From Tretioscincus oriximinensis (taxonomy: Eukaryota; Chordata; Lepidosauria; Squamata; Gymnophthalmidae), in contig JAJVDF010000494.1 in assembly GCA_022410635.1 (NCBI GenBank), positions 405,618-469,617 on the forward strand: a stretch of 64,000 nt of DNA. Reading direction: 5' to 3'. Below, one piece after another: positions 34,401-44,765 of the stretch. The number at the start of each line of letters is the position of its first letter. The first letter of the stretch is position 1. The position numbers and the translations under genes are program-made. Below the pieces are notes generated by a model that was given only the letters and a program-made list of their open reading frames with translations, ran no database searches and was not told where the DNA came from.

Positions 34401-37400
34401 GCCTTTTGAAGATACTTTCGAGGTTGTATAAACGTATCCTAGGACACCNGCCAGCATGCCTTATACATATACATGTTTATGAAATGAACATTTTTCTAAA
34501 TATACCGTAATTCACCGCATAACAACTACCTGGGGTGTTGCTTTTGTTTTCACACTAGGAGAGCCATTGTGTGCCTTACATATTTTTCTGACTGTTATCA
34601 GATTACACGATCCCCATTCTTTTGGCAATTGTGTTTCCAGTTCAACAGCTCACNGTCCAATTGGAAGCCAGTAGTTCCTTGGGGGGGGGGGGGTGTCTTT
34701 TGGCAAACCTTGTTTGCTTTTTCTCNCCTAGCTGGAATTCAGGCTATAATGGCATTTTGTATTGAAATTGGAGGTGGATTAACAGAGATCCTCCAGGGAC
34801 AATTAAACCTCAAGTTAAATGTCATTTACGCATATTTCTCTATTATTTTATTAGCCTAACAGTCTAATAAAACAGGATTTTAAATGGTCTCAGTCAGTGT
34901 TTGGGCCACTGTTTTTCTATTAAAACTAAACCAAAAAACCCTGTTCTGGTCAACCCTGGCTCCCCAGGACATCCCAGGATTCCCCTGACAGAATTCGGTT
35001 AAAACCAGAGAAAAATTACTTAGAATTTTTAGTCCAGTTTTCTCAGACTCCATCTCATTTCTTTATTTTTTTAACTAGCAGGGTTAATTCAGATTTAATC
35101 TCGGAAGAGAATAAATAAGGACTGGAAATTCCACCCTGTCCAATAACCAGCTGTGGGCTTTCCAAAGAGGTGTGTGAAAAAAAGTGAAAGTGCCTTGTAT
35201 GAAAATCTGATGTTGTTTTCAAATCACATTTATGCAAAAATATGGAAAATACTGAAAGCCTCACAAACTTTCAAATAGCAACTAAGTACAGTGGTAAGTA
35301 GATATGAGGATTATTAGATTTCAATTTCTTTTGGGGAGTGGAACTTACACATCAGCTTCACAAAGATAGCAGTGTTGGTTCTGAATAACATGTTTGCGTT
35401 TGCTTCTGTCAAAAAATGGCATTGGCTTGCTATAATCTTTCTTAGCCAATATATTTTGATCTGCTGGATCGATAGTGATAGCAATAAGATGAAAGACTAA
35501 GTGATATCCAAAAACTAGACCGATCACCTGTGTGGTAAAGATGTTAAGGAAAAAAACAAATGGAAGGAACAAATGAAAGGAAGAGATTAAACACACTGAA
35601 CATTTGACATTGTCCATTGCTAAATATACTTCTTCCACCAAAGTTTGCCATTTTTTCCTCTAGTACTACAAATCTAGAAAATACAAATTTAGCATTTTTT
35701 TCTTAGTTTGCAGGGTATTAATAAAAACAAGATGTCTTCTATAGAGTTCATACATAGTATGTATATGTACTACAAGGTTGCCTTAAAAAGCAGAACAGAA
35801 GAAGCAGATTTAATGGGTGTGAAGAAGAGGACATTACAAGCTAAAATATCTACTACTGCTGTTTGAATATGTTAATTTGGTTTGAATATGTTGACTTTTT
35901 TACTGTTAACTGCCCTGAAACCTAGGGTAAGGCATAGGATAGTATAGAAATGTAAATAAATGCAAAAATAAATAAATAAATTATACACCTATTAAAGGCT
36001 GGGTGCACACAACGACTTAAAAACTGCTACAATGCTATAATCTGGAATATAGCAATTGTGTGTTTGTGTATACCAAACATGTATATTCCGTGACCAATAC
36101 CCCAGTTCTATAACATCACTTATTGATCTTGTCNTAGTGCAGTCCGAGAATTTTTNAAAAAACTCGCAACAGCCAATAGAAACAACTGCTCTGCTCTTGA
36201 TTGTTTTAACATCTCATATCTAATTTGTGCACAGCATATGGTTTCAAGAATATGGAGGTTCTCCGGAATGGTGCCTGAATATCTGAGCAATAGTTTATTC
36301 CATGAGAAACTGCTTTTATGGCGGATTGACTACGGAAAAGCATTTAGCACTTGTGCCTGAGACTTCCTGATTACGCTATGAAAAAGGTAGAAATTCATTG
36401 TGTGCATGCAGCCAAAGCTGCAGCTCTCTTTTTTATGGGAACCCTATGTGTACATTTAAATATGGATGATAGCCTCAGTGTTGTACATCAGTTTTCCATN
36501 CGCATACACATAAGACAGATCACAAAAAACTGCATCTTAAATGTCATTTTTATAAATCAACATTTAGTTTGAGAAAAGCAGAAAAAAGACTTCTAACTGG
36601 AGCCTTTTCTTCCCACATTATTCTGTGGCCACAAGTCTCGGGCCTCCTCTACCTATGATTTAAGAAGTACTGCCTAGACCTGAGCTCCACACACCTATAT
36701 CCACAAGAAGCAACGCGTAAAAATGTTTGGTTCTGCTTCACATTTTGCAACAAGACTTTACAATGATAACTTTGAAGTATATATTTTAGTTATTTAGTAA
36801 TATACTCAGAAATATATTTTAGTAAGTTCGTACAAATCTGCAGATTTCAGAAATCAAGAACTATTGCATTAAGTACAGCAATGTTAGGCTTCTGCTATCT
36901 GCAGACTAGTGGCACACAAATATTTAAAGTTATACCCATGGGCGGGATAGTATACAAGATTATCAACAAGTATCTTTACGACAACATAACAATCTGGACT
37001 GAGACGTGGGCTACTGATTTAACCATCACGGAGATTGAAATGAAGTTAAAATGGGAAAAAATAGAAACAATAAAAAATACTAGACTTAAGGAACTCCAAC
37101 TAAAGATAATTAGCAGATGGTATAGAACACCAAGTATAATGGCACATATAAATCATAATATGAGCCCATTATGCTGGCTTGGCTGTGGGGCTAGGGCCAA
37201 CTACCTTCACCAAATATGGGACTGCTCAGTGATATCGGCTTTCTGGAGCTCAATTTGGAACTATATGAATATTATAATGGGATATCCCATTAGAAGGTCA
37301 AAAGAATACGCTTTGTTTCAAATTTACCAAGGTGTAACGCAGAAGGATAGATATCTGGCCGATCAAATGGTTATGGCTGCCCAGGCAGTCATAACCTTGG

Positions 37401-38236
37401 GATGGAAAGATGCAACAAAACTGACAATTGGTAACTGGTGCCATTAACTATCCGAACAAATGATGGGAGATTATACAGTTCAAAAACTTGATATTAATAG
37501 GACAAAAAAGAAATGGATGAAGAATTGGGCCAAATTAATAGTATATGTGCAGTCTAACCGCTGGGGAGGACCCGAACTCTTAGCCACGATTAAATTGACC
37601 CTCAGGAATTAATACTATACTTAAAGAACGAAGATGCTGTTCCTCCGGGGNGGGCGGGGGGCGGGGGGAGGGTATGTATCTTACTTTCTTTTATGTATAA
37701 TTTATATGACTGTATGTAAAAATGTACGGTACTATCTTTATGTCAAGATTTATTTTCTTATCCTTTATTGTTCAGTGAAGTAACTGTACCATCATTTTGC
37801 CTTATATATTATTTTTGTTAAGTTCGATATGCATTCGTAAAATCCAGTAAAAAAATTATAAAAAAAAAAAGTTATACCCCAGAATAATGCTCAGTGAAGA
37901 AAAGTCCTTATTAATTCAAAAGTAGTAGAGAATGGTAACCTAAGTAAACCTCTTGCTCAATCATAGTCAGATTGTAAATCATTTATTTTTATTGCAAGAT
38001 TTTAATTGGAAGAAAAAGGATACAGCATAAGCCACAGATTTCCACACTTTGGGAATGAGAGGTATGTAGATCCCAAAGCCCACTATGGCCATATAGGAAT
38101 ACAGCGATAATGTGATTAATTGGTTAGAGTGGAGTGGCAGAGACCAACCATTCACTCTGGAGTGCAGTGGTGCCACAATGAGTTCCTGCACTCGCTCAGG
38201 TTCTATTTGTGGCAGCTTCTTCTTATAGCAGGTCAT
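28464..38236 (-). CDS. ZDHHC11: ZDHHC11: DHHC-type protein palmitoyltransferase, complete coding span (seven exons)
   Basis: Transfers palmitate from its own cysteine to cysteines of target proteins at internal membranes. Seven exons (38024-38236, 35349-35527, 33219-33320, 32119-32243, 30231-30383, 29016-29137, 28464-28472) join in phase to 903 bases: 300 residues plus stop. A hydrophobic segment at about residues 40-62 and another at about 72-92 precede the zinc-binding cysteine-rich domain (C124, C127, H137-C138, C141, C144), the catalytic D149-H-H-C152 and C158. Two more membrane segments follow (about 170-194 and 223-257). DPAD (91-94) and NTYE (263-266) stand where the family has DPG and TTxE. 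Human ZDHHC11 is about 410 residues with a longer tail, so this form is short at the C-terminus. ZDHHC1 is the close paralogue; position between TPPP and BRD9 decides for ZDHHC11. Confidence 0.88.
29016..29137 (-). CDS. ZDHHC11: ZDHHC11 coding exon 6 (post-membrane tail)
   Basis: Acceptor CCATGTATGCAG, then the codons for [20 protein letters not shown] and a Ser/Thr-rich stretch ending ESLQ, then GTAATT. NTYEF matches the TTxE motif region just after the last membrane segment. One codon contains an ambiguous base at 29029. The exon ends in phase 0. Confidence 0.8.
29138..30230. other. ZDHHC11 intron
   Basis: Contains a SINE 3' fragment at 29828-29890 and otherwise AT-rich sequence; no further exon seen. 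Confidence 0.5.
29828..29890 (+). mobile_element. SINE family A 3' fragment
   Basis: CTGCCCTGAGTTCTTTGGGT followed by ACAGGGCAGAACAGAAATAT matches the 3' end of the family A SINE. Only this end remains. Confidence 0.55.
30231..30383 (-). CDS. ZDHHC11: ZDHHC11 coding exon 5 (lumenal loop and fourth membrane segment)
   Basis: Acceptor AAATCCAATTAG and donor GTGAGT. It encodes [17 protein letters not shown] and a long hydrophobic run ending FFHLYL. TWL-FLPL-PV aligns with the same segment in human ZDHHC11. Length 153, phase 1 in and phase 1 out. Confidence 0.85.
30949..31178 (+). mobile_element. CR1 LINE family 2, 3' portion
   Basis: Encodes [23 protein letters not shown] text and then GATGACCCTGGAGGTCCCTT and TCTATGATTCTATGA, the octamer tail of CR1. 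It lies in a ZDHHC11 intron, antisense to the gene. The first bases (30885-30948) may be older flank. Confidence 0.8.
31318..31450 (-). mobile_element. CR1 LINE family 2, 3' tip
   Basis: Begins ATCATAGAATCATAAAACCA and AGAGTTGGAAGGGACC, the reversed tail, and continues for about 130 bases with decay. It lies 140 bases from the oppositely oriented copy ending at 31178. Confidence 0.75.
31451..32118. other. ZDHHC11 intron, nothing recognised
   Basis: AT-rich intronic DNA between a CR1 fragment and coding exon 4. Confidence 0.5.
32119..32243 (-). CDS. ZDHHC11: ZDHHC11 coding exon 4 (third membrane segment)
   Basis: Acceptor GTGCTCAAATAG and donor GTACTT. It encodes [19 protein letters not shown] and [23 protein letters not shown]-x-x-LRT-x-P is shared with human ZDHHC11 after its third membrane segment. 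The first base completes the tryptophan codon split from exon 3. Confidence 0.88.
32244..33218. other. ZDHHC11 intron, nothing recognised
   Basis: No exon or clear repeat. The minus-strand open frame at 32867-33202 is intronic and matches nothing I know. Confidence 0.5.
33219..33320 (-). CDS. ZDHHC11: ZDHHC11 coding exon 3 (catalytic DHHC exon)
   Basis: Acceptor TTTTTTTTCCTCTAG and donor GTAAGG. It encodes [20 protein letters not shown] then [14 protein letters not shown]. It carries the zinc-binding HC-x2-C and the DHHC cysteine that accepts palmitate (C152 of the assembled protein), so catalysis should be intact. Confidence 0.95.
33355..33520 (-). mobile_element. Tc1-like transposase relic
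   Basis: On the minus strand [20 protein letters not shown], then [12 protein letters not shown] with intervening stops, matches the end of Tc1/mariner transposases (the DNDPKHTS block and the SPDLNPIENLW block with the second and third acidic catalytic residues). It is broken, and ends only about 35 bases before the acceptor of the DHHC exon. Confidence 0.7.
33521..35348. other. ZDHHC11 intron
   Basis: Mostly unrecognised AT-rich sequence, possibly with more decayed DNA-transposon text around 33600-34430. It includes a 14-base G run near 34681. No exon seen. Confidence 0.45.
35349..35527 (-). CDS. ZDHHC11: ZDHHC11 coding exon 2 (second membrane segment, start of cysteine-rich domain)
   Basis: Acceptor TTTACCACACAG and donor GTAAGT. 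It encodes [40 protein letters not shown] and [25 protein letters not shown]-x-C-x-LC is shared with human ZDHHC11, and CYLC starts the zinc-binding domain. Confidence 0.93.
35911..35981 (+). mobile_element. SINE family A 3' fragment
   Basis: TGCCCTGAAACCTAGGGTAA and a TAAATAAATGC...AAATAAATAAATAAA tail correspond to the 3' end of family A. It abuts the MITE at 35997. Confidence 0.6.
35997..36413. mobile_element. PIF/Harbinger-like MITE
   Basis: The left end GGCTGGGTGCACACAACGA and the right end reversed GGCTGCATGCACACAATGA are inverted repeats. GG...TGCACACA tips fit PIF/Harbinger-type elements, and AAA flanks both sides. It is 417 bases without coding capacity, in ZDHHC11 intron 1 (coding numbering). 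Confidence 0.65.
36938..37867 (+). mobile_element. 5'-truncated L1 LINE with target-site duplication
   Basis: Flanked by AAAGTTATACCC at 36926-36937 and 37868-37879, and ends in a poly-A run. It encodes the ORF2 C-terminus: [19 protein letters not shown], then the cysteine-histidine knuckle [20 protein letters not shown], with C-x3-C and later H and C. One stop at 37446-37448 interrupts the frame; the same frame continues to TAA at 37610. The 3' UTR has a G-rich tract. It is antisense to ZDHHC11, 145 bases inside the intron from the exon 1 donor. Confidence 0.9.
37647..37672 (+). repeat. G-rich tract, potential G-quadruplex in L1 3' UTR
   Basis: Four or more G runs of three to six bases separated by single bases, just after the L1 ORF2 end. 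One base is ambiguous at 37651. G-rich 3' UTR tracts are known from mammalian L1. Confidence 0.8.
38024..38236 (-). CDS. ZDHHC11: ZDHHC11 first coding exon
   Basis: The acceptor TGGCTTCTGTCTTACAG is followed at once by ATG, so translation probably starts at the first base of the exon and an untranslated exon lies further upstream. It encodes 71 codons: [28 protein letters not shown] and [31 protein letters not shown] is identical in human ZDHHC11. The donor GTATCC is weak, but the phase and protein alignment across it fit. Confidence 0.88.
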
Positions 38237-38596
38237 CTGTAAGACAGAAGCCAAAAAAATTGCTTTTCAGGAGTATTTTTTGAAAATTCCAAGTGGGAAG
38301 CAACATTTTCTCTGCACTAACATTGCAAATTTCCGGAGTCACAATTACTCTGTAGAAACATTGCGTCATTTTTCTGTCCTTTCTTTTTCAGTGCATACCT
38401 GGTTATGCAGTAAATACTCATTAGAAAAAACGGATCATATTAGCCAAATTGTCCAATCTCCGGTCAATGAAAAATCCTTTGGTTCTATTGAAAAAAAAAG
38501 GGGTTAAATAAAACAAGGAATTATTTTTTTTTAATGCAATAAGCTGGTAAACATCGCACATTAAAAATNTAGAAGTAAAAAGCTAAAATATTATAC

Positions 38597-40270
38597 ATAA
38601 GAACATAAGAACATAAGAAGAGCCATACTGGATCAGGCCACAGCCCATCGAGTCCAGCATTCTGTGTCACACAAAGGCCCACCAGATGCACCTGGGCAGT
38701 CCGAACAGAGGTAAGCAAAATATGCTGCTCCTGTTCGTGACTCCCTGCAAATGGTATTTCAAAAGTCCTGCCTGTTGCTCCATCCCGGAGGCTACATCCA
38801 GACAACTATCTTAGTATCCATTTATACCCTTAGTGTCCATAAACCTGTCTAGTCCTGTCTTGAAACTATCCAAGCTGTTAGCTACCACTACCTCTTCAGG
38901 AAGTAAATTCCACAGGCCGATGACCCTCTGGGTGAAAAAATACTTCCCTTTGTCTGTTCTCACTTTTCTACCCAACAGTTTTAAGGAGTGCCCTCTGGTC
39001 CTTGTGTTGTGTGATAGAGAAAACATTTTTTCTCTATTCACCCTGTCGATCCCATGCATGATTTTGTACACTTCAATCAGATCACCCCTCAAACGTCTCC
39101 TTTCAAGGCTGAAGAGGCCCAGACGTTGCAGCCTTGCTTCGTAAGGGAGGTGCTCCAGACCCTTGATCATTTTTGTTGCCCTTTTCTGCACCTTCTCCAG
39201 TTCCAAAATATCCCTCTTGAGATGTGGTGACCAGAATTGAACACAGTATTCCAAATGTGGCCNCACCACAGATTTATAAAGAGGCAAAACAACATTTGCT
39301 GACTTATTTTCGATTCCTTTCCTAATTATCCCCAACATGGAATTTGCCTTTTTTGCNGCTGCTGCACACTGGGTTGACATTTTCATTGAATTGTCCACTA
39401 ACACCCCAAGATCCTTTTCTTGCTCGGTCACAGAAAGCTTGGTTCCCATCAGGTGGTAGGAGTATTTTGGGTNCTTTGCCCCAATATGCATGACCTTGCA
39501 CTTGCTTAAGTTGAAGTGCATTTGCCACTTTGATGCCCACTCACCCAATTTCAATAAATCACTCTGGAGCTCCTTGGAATCATTTTAGTTTTCACTACCC
39601 TGAACAGTTTAGTGTCGTCAGCAAACTTGGCTACTTCACTATTTACCTCGGCATCCAGATCATTTATAAATATATTGAAAAGCAAGGGTCCCAGTACAGA
39701 TCCCTGGGGTACCCCACTTCTTACCTCTTTCCACTCAGAGAACTGTCCATTTAATACTACCCTCTGTTTTCTANCTTTTAGCCAGTTTCCAATCCAGGAC
39801 AAAGTCTGTCCTCTTATACCATGAGTATGGAGTTTTTTTAGAAGCCTTTGATGAGGGACTTTATCAAACGCCTTCTGAAAATCTAGATACACAATATCAA
39901 CTGGATCCCCTTTATCTACATGTTTGTTTACATTCTCAAAGAATTCTAGCAAGTTGGTAAGGCATGATTTACCTTTGCTGAAGCCATGCTGAGTTTCATT
40001 CAGCAATGCGTGCTTTTCCATGTGTTTAGTAATTTTGTCCTTAATTAAGGTTTCCAACACTTTACCTGGAATTGATGTTAAACTGATTGGTCTATAATTT
40101 CCGGGATCACCCCGGGATCCTTTTTTGAAGATTGGTGTTACATTAGCTACCTTCCAATCTATTGGTACTATGCCTGATCTTAAGGAAAGATTAAATATTT
40201 TGGTTAGAAGTTCGGCAAGTTCGCATTTGAGTTCTTTAAGAATTCTTGGGTGAATGCCGTCTGGAAAGTT
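38597..40270 (-). mobile_element. CR1-like LINE family 1, reverse-transcriptase half, nearly intact
   Basis: The tail (three TTCTTATG units in reverse at 38597-38620) is followed by two long minus-strand frames. One reads [60 protein letters not shown] and KFADDTKLF, giving the LDFQKAFD and FADDT catalytic blocks. The second reads LGVLVDNSMKMSTQCAA and LWNLLPEEVVVANSLDSFKT. They join with one frameshift near 39551-39590. 5'-truncated. It is the best copy of this family here. Confidence 0.92.
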
Positions 40271-40482
40271 CATTTAATACTACCCTCTGTTTTCTATCTT
40301 TTAGCCAGTTTCCAATCCAGGACAAAGTCTGTCCTCTTATACCATGAGTATGGAGTTTTTTTAGAAGCCTTTGATGAGGGACTTTATCAAACGCCTTCTG
40401 AAAATCTAGATACACAATATCAACTGGATCCCCTTTATCTACATGTTTGTTTACATTCTCAAAGAATTCTAGCAAGTTGGTA
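40271..40482 (-). repeat. 212-base duplicate of 39748-39959 inside the LINE
   Basis: Matches 39748-39959 base for base apart from one N in the first copy, in the same orientation, 523 bases apart. It encodes a second copy of the NLLEFFENVNKHVDKGDPVD segment at the 5' edge of the element. Tandem duplication, template switching during insertion, or misassembly would all give this. Confidence 0.9.
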
Positions 40483-42638
40483 TAGGAAAGTTCAGGAATA
40501 TCTGTATTACTTGTGAGTTTATAATTAGAAACCCAAATACATTTTGGTTTCCAGGACGAAAAAAGAAAATCCAAATTATGCTTCCATACGCAACTTCCTC
40601 TCTCCTCTTTGAATGTTTGTGATCCTTTGCAGGCTGCTACTGAGAAATTAAAAAAAGCACATTTTCAGTTGGCCAATTTCTTTTGGCATATCTTTTATAA
40701 TTAAAACACTGCTATCTTCTACTCCTCTTGAAAAATATTAATTCAAAAACAAAGAAGCCGTTTATGAGAATTTAGTTTTCCTTATATTTCTTTGTGTCTG
40801 ATGAATCTCTCTGATTGGGTTGCCCTTGGATCTAGGTAATTTTCTTTTCTTCTTTTACTTATATATAAAGTATACGTTATTAGATTAAAAATACGCATAA
40901 ACATATTCAAAACAACAAATAAAAGCATATATAGTCAAACATACACATATACAATAACTAAATGTCACCATCTCTTAACCAACTGAGCAGAAAAGTTTCT
41001 CCCCCGGAACCACAAGTTCTGGATGTCTTGAGTGAAAGAAGAGGCTGTCTAAGGGGTGGACGTAAGGTTTTTTACAGAAATTGATTGTAATGGAAGTGGA
41101 ACTAACAATAATGGCAAGAATTTCAAAAGAACCCTAGATGAGAGAGGGGAAAAAAATCCCTTTCTCTAAGTCATCATTGCCTTCAGTCTACATTTCATCT
41201 ACCAGTGGTTTAACATGAACAGAAATGCTTGCACACACATATATCAGCAAATATGGGATAATAAGACAAAAACTATGGTTTTAAAATGCAGTCTGACCAG
41301 CGGCGGCTGGTGCAGTTTGGGGCTGGGGGGGGGGGGGCACAGGTTCCTCCAGCCTCAGCAAAGTTAGGAAAGTGGCTGGGAGGAGGCACATTCAAGCACT
41401 TTTCAATCTCTCTCTCTAAGTCTGTAAGTTGAATTTCAATACAAAATGGCACCTCTTCGGAGACTGAGAGAGACTGTAGCCCCTCCTAGGCAGCCCTCCC
41501 ATTGCTTCCGGGATTGGCAACCTCTTTTGTCAATTAAAAAAGCTGCCAGGAGCTTTTTGATTTGTTGGCAGCTCCTCTATGAAAGGAGATTTTATCATTG
41601 ATTTTAATCTCTGACTGTTCGCCAAACCCCACGAACCCAGAGGCCAGCCACCACATGGAAATACAACACAACACAAGAACAGCAATTGCACCACCTGTAA
41701 CAGTACTGCAGAAAGTCTGGGAATCAAAATGTAAACACCATTGGACAGATGAATGAATCCTTCAATCTGACATCTTATAAAAAAATCATAGGGGATTTTA
41801 TGTTTTAAGAGGCCCTTGTTTTAAAATGCATTCAGTCACACCACAAACACTATTTCTTAAAAATATAATTCTGCTGAAAGTTATCATGACAATTAGGTCA
41901 GTACTAGATACTGTTCAATGTAATCCAAGTAATACAATTATATAACTAGTGATAGAAATATCTAATTGATTAGTAGTCCAGGGAATGTGCAGAAAATTAG
42001 AGACTATAAACAANAATGGTTGATAGTTAAGAATTATTTGGGGGTACAATTGAGAAGTAAAGGTACAAAGCCAAGATTAAGATTTATATTTCAGATATAG
42101 CCCCTCAGTAAATAGGGAGGAAGAGTTTAGAAGGGCAGGGGAAAATAGGGGGATGTTAAAACACTGAATGTATTGTATATTGAAACACTGAATGGNATTT
42201 TGGAATAAAAATAAAGTGTTGGAATCCTTCCCCCAAAATATAATTCTCAGATCCTGCGATCTAAATAAGTTTTTTTTTTAATTGATACAATATTTAAGAA
42301 GTCTTAAGCAGATGCCAGAAGGCAATATCTGAAATGATAGTAAAATTTGATAAAGAAATTACATAGCTAAGATTCTATCAGATTCTCTGCCCAATTGCTG
42401 TTCCATTCTGAAAAAAGTGATATTAGTAGCCTACTAGCATTTTTAATGTCATCAAATCATGACCGACTCTGGGTTGTTTGGGCATCTCCACCGGCAAGTT
42501 TTCTGGGCAGAGTTACAGAAGTGGATTGCAGTTTCTCAGTTCTAGGAAGAGCTTGGGACTAGTATAGCAGAGATTCTTAAAGTTCATTTTAGCAGATCAT
42601 ATAGACAGACCATGTTGTCCATTCCAAGGAATTAAATG
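40483..42638. other. Intergenic or ZDHHC11 5' region, nothing recognised
   Basis: No exon identified, though the untranslated first exon and promoter of ZDHHC11 may be here or nearer 38.3-38.6 kb. A 16-base G run is at about 41321-41337. A stretch ending GGAATAAAAATAAAG near 42200-42216 looks like a LINE 3' end, but I cannot name it. Confidence 0.4.
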
Positions 42639-42781
42639 ATTGCAAGTTAGAGCTGAGCTAGGACTCCTATAGTAGTAATTATTGGTGATGCTTGATAACA
42701 ATTGTTATTCTAAAACCATTTGTATTGGGCATCACCAATAATTAATGTTATAGGAGTTCTAGCTCAGCTCTAACTTACAAT
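42639..42781. mobile_element. Fold-back element, 53-base arms and 37-base loop
   Basis: The left arm 42639-42691 starts ATTGCAAGTTAGAGCTGAGC, and the right arm 42729-42781 is its reverse complement with only a few mismatches. The loop has no feature. It is a snap-back MITE or a MITE remnant. Confidence 0.85.
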
Positions 42782-43744
42782 AACTTACTTCTCTAGCTTA
42801 TGTTTAAAAGCAACAGCTAGGAATTTAAATGAACTCTTTCCTTATGCCATAATCTATAGGACAGTTAAATAAACAAATTATTGACTGNTTCTCTACCCAG
42901 TTTTAAATCTAAAGACAATGATTTTCAAAACGTTAACAGCGGGTCTTAAAGCAAGAGGCCAAGGTCACACACATGCTTGTAAATCAGTCCTGAAGAATTC
43001 AACTAAACTAAGAAAAAATTGATTTTCAGTCCAGTTCTTTAGGACTGAAAATAGTTTAAAGCATATGTATGATCAGCGACTTAAATGGGCTCAATTCATA
43101 TATATGTACCCATCTCTATTCTCACTGGGTTATTCATCCTTTTACTTCTACTGTCCTTCGGTGCTTCCTTTACCTCCATGTGCATGAAATGAGGCAATCT
43201 TTTTAAAAGGCCACTTTTCAGCTAGACAAAATCAGGATGAGGTTGAATTTCATGTGCATATGGAAATATGCAGTCCCTAAGTAAAAGCATGCTTTTGTAT
43301 CAGATACGTTTTTAACACTTTCCAATGCAGGATGACCTCCTCTTTTCACCTACTTGCTTTCCCCTACCTTGCTTTTCAAAATTGACTGGGAATGGAGTTA
43401 GAAAAACAACAACACCTGTGATTGGGTAACCTCCATCTGAGTCAATTACTGCAGTGTTGCCTTTTGTTGGAATGCTGATGAAGTTACTATGGTAACCAAC
43501 TGACCAGGAAACTCATGGGTAAAAAACAGAAGTGGGAGCATTAAGAAAGGACACTGTAATCCATTGTAAAATTAGGTAATTCCTATGGTCCTATATATGC
43601 TTCTCCAGTGTCATATTTTTCTTGAAACCAAGTATACTTGATTAGGACTTGATTAACTATAATCATTCACAAGCTGACTTTGGTTAACTGAATAGTATGA
43701 ACCAATCCAGAATTTAATTACACGGAGATTATTTTGAAGATAGC
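42782..43744. other. Intergenic, nothing recognised
   Basis: AT-rich sequence without an identified gene or repeat. Confidence 0.4.
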
Positions 43745-43847
43745 TGATCTGTCTGGGATGGTTTAATGACTCCTGCATCGAGCAGGGGGTTGGACCCGAT
43801 GACCCTGGAGGTCCCTTCCAACTCTATGATTCTATGATTCTATGATG
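43745..43847 (+). mobile_element. CR1 LINE family 2, short 3' end
   Basis: About 100 bases: GTCTGGGATGGTTTAATGA, GATGACCCTGGAGGTCCCTT, then TTCTATGATTCTATGATTC. A severely 5'-truncated insertion with a clear octamer tail. Confidence 0.9.
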
Positions 43848-44050
43848 CAAGGCTAAATACAAGAACTAACCTTTGCCAATTTTTGCAGTTTTGATATAAG
43901 TCAGTTCATGTATATGATGTGCATTCATATACATAAAACTATTTTAAAAATTTCCTTTTTAATCCATTTGACTGTTAAACCCAATTGTACTTATAGCAAC
44001 TGCTTTAGTATGTTAAATCACATCAACAATACAGATAAAATGCTATTATA

Positions 44051-44765
44051 ATCATAGAATCATAGAGTTGGAAGGGACCTCCAGGGTCATCGGGTCCAAC
44101 CCCCTGCTCGATGCAGGATTCATTAAACCATCCCAGACAGATGACTGTCCAGTCTCTGTTTGAAGACTTCCAGTGACGGCGAACTCACCATCCCCTGTGG
44201 CAAACTGTTCCACTGGTTTATCACCCTGACTGTTTTTTCTGATATCTAATCTAAATCTACTCCCTTGCAGTTTCATTCCATTGTTTCTAGTCCTTCCATG
44301 TGCTAATGAGAACAGTGCTGATCCCTCTGCTCTGTGACAGCCCTTCAAATATTTGTAGACAGCTATCAGGTCTCCTCTCAGTCTTCTCTTTTGCAGACTA
44401 CACATCCCCAGATCCTTTAACCGTTCCTCATAGGACATGGTTTCCAGACCACTCACCATCCTTGTAACTCTCTTCTGTACTTGCTCTAGTTTATCAATGT
44501 CCTTTTTAAATTGGGNCCCCCAGAACTGAACACAGTATTCCAAGTGTGGTCGTACCAAAGTACTGTAGAGAGAAATAATTACTTCACATGAGCGAGATTC
44601 TATGCCCCTCTTGATACATCCCAGGATTGTGTTTGCCCTTTTTGCAGCTGCTTCACACTATTGACTCATGTTTAATCTGTGATCTACCAAAACACCCAGG
44701 TCCTTCTCACCTGTGCTGCTGCTCAGACATATTCCTCCCATTCTATATGTGCTTTTTCTATTAGA
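44051..44765 (-). mobile_element. CR1 LINE family 2, 3' portion
   Basis: Minus-strand text MVRPHLEYCVQFWG, QFKKDIDKLEQVQKRVTRMV, MSYEERLKDLGMCSLQKRRL and GDLIAVYKYLKGCHRAEGSA, then the untranslated end and octamer tail (at 44051 in reverse). It resembles the bird and reptile CR1 ORF2 end. One frameshift near 44240. Confidence 0.9.

Noticed and set aside
36881..37447. A 188-codon plus-strand open frame
   Set aside because: It is the L1 ORF2 C-terminal part inside an element bounded by a target duplication and poly-A, not a host gene. Its first residues are flank.
38597..38620. Short tandem repeat resembling a CRISPR or satellite array
   Set aside because: The repeated octamer is the tail of a CR1-like LINE. 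No spacers exist, and the DNA is vertebrate.
41299..41420. CAGCGGCGGCTGGTGC with a G run as a hAT terminus
   Set aside because: No matching opposite end or target duplication was found nearby.
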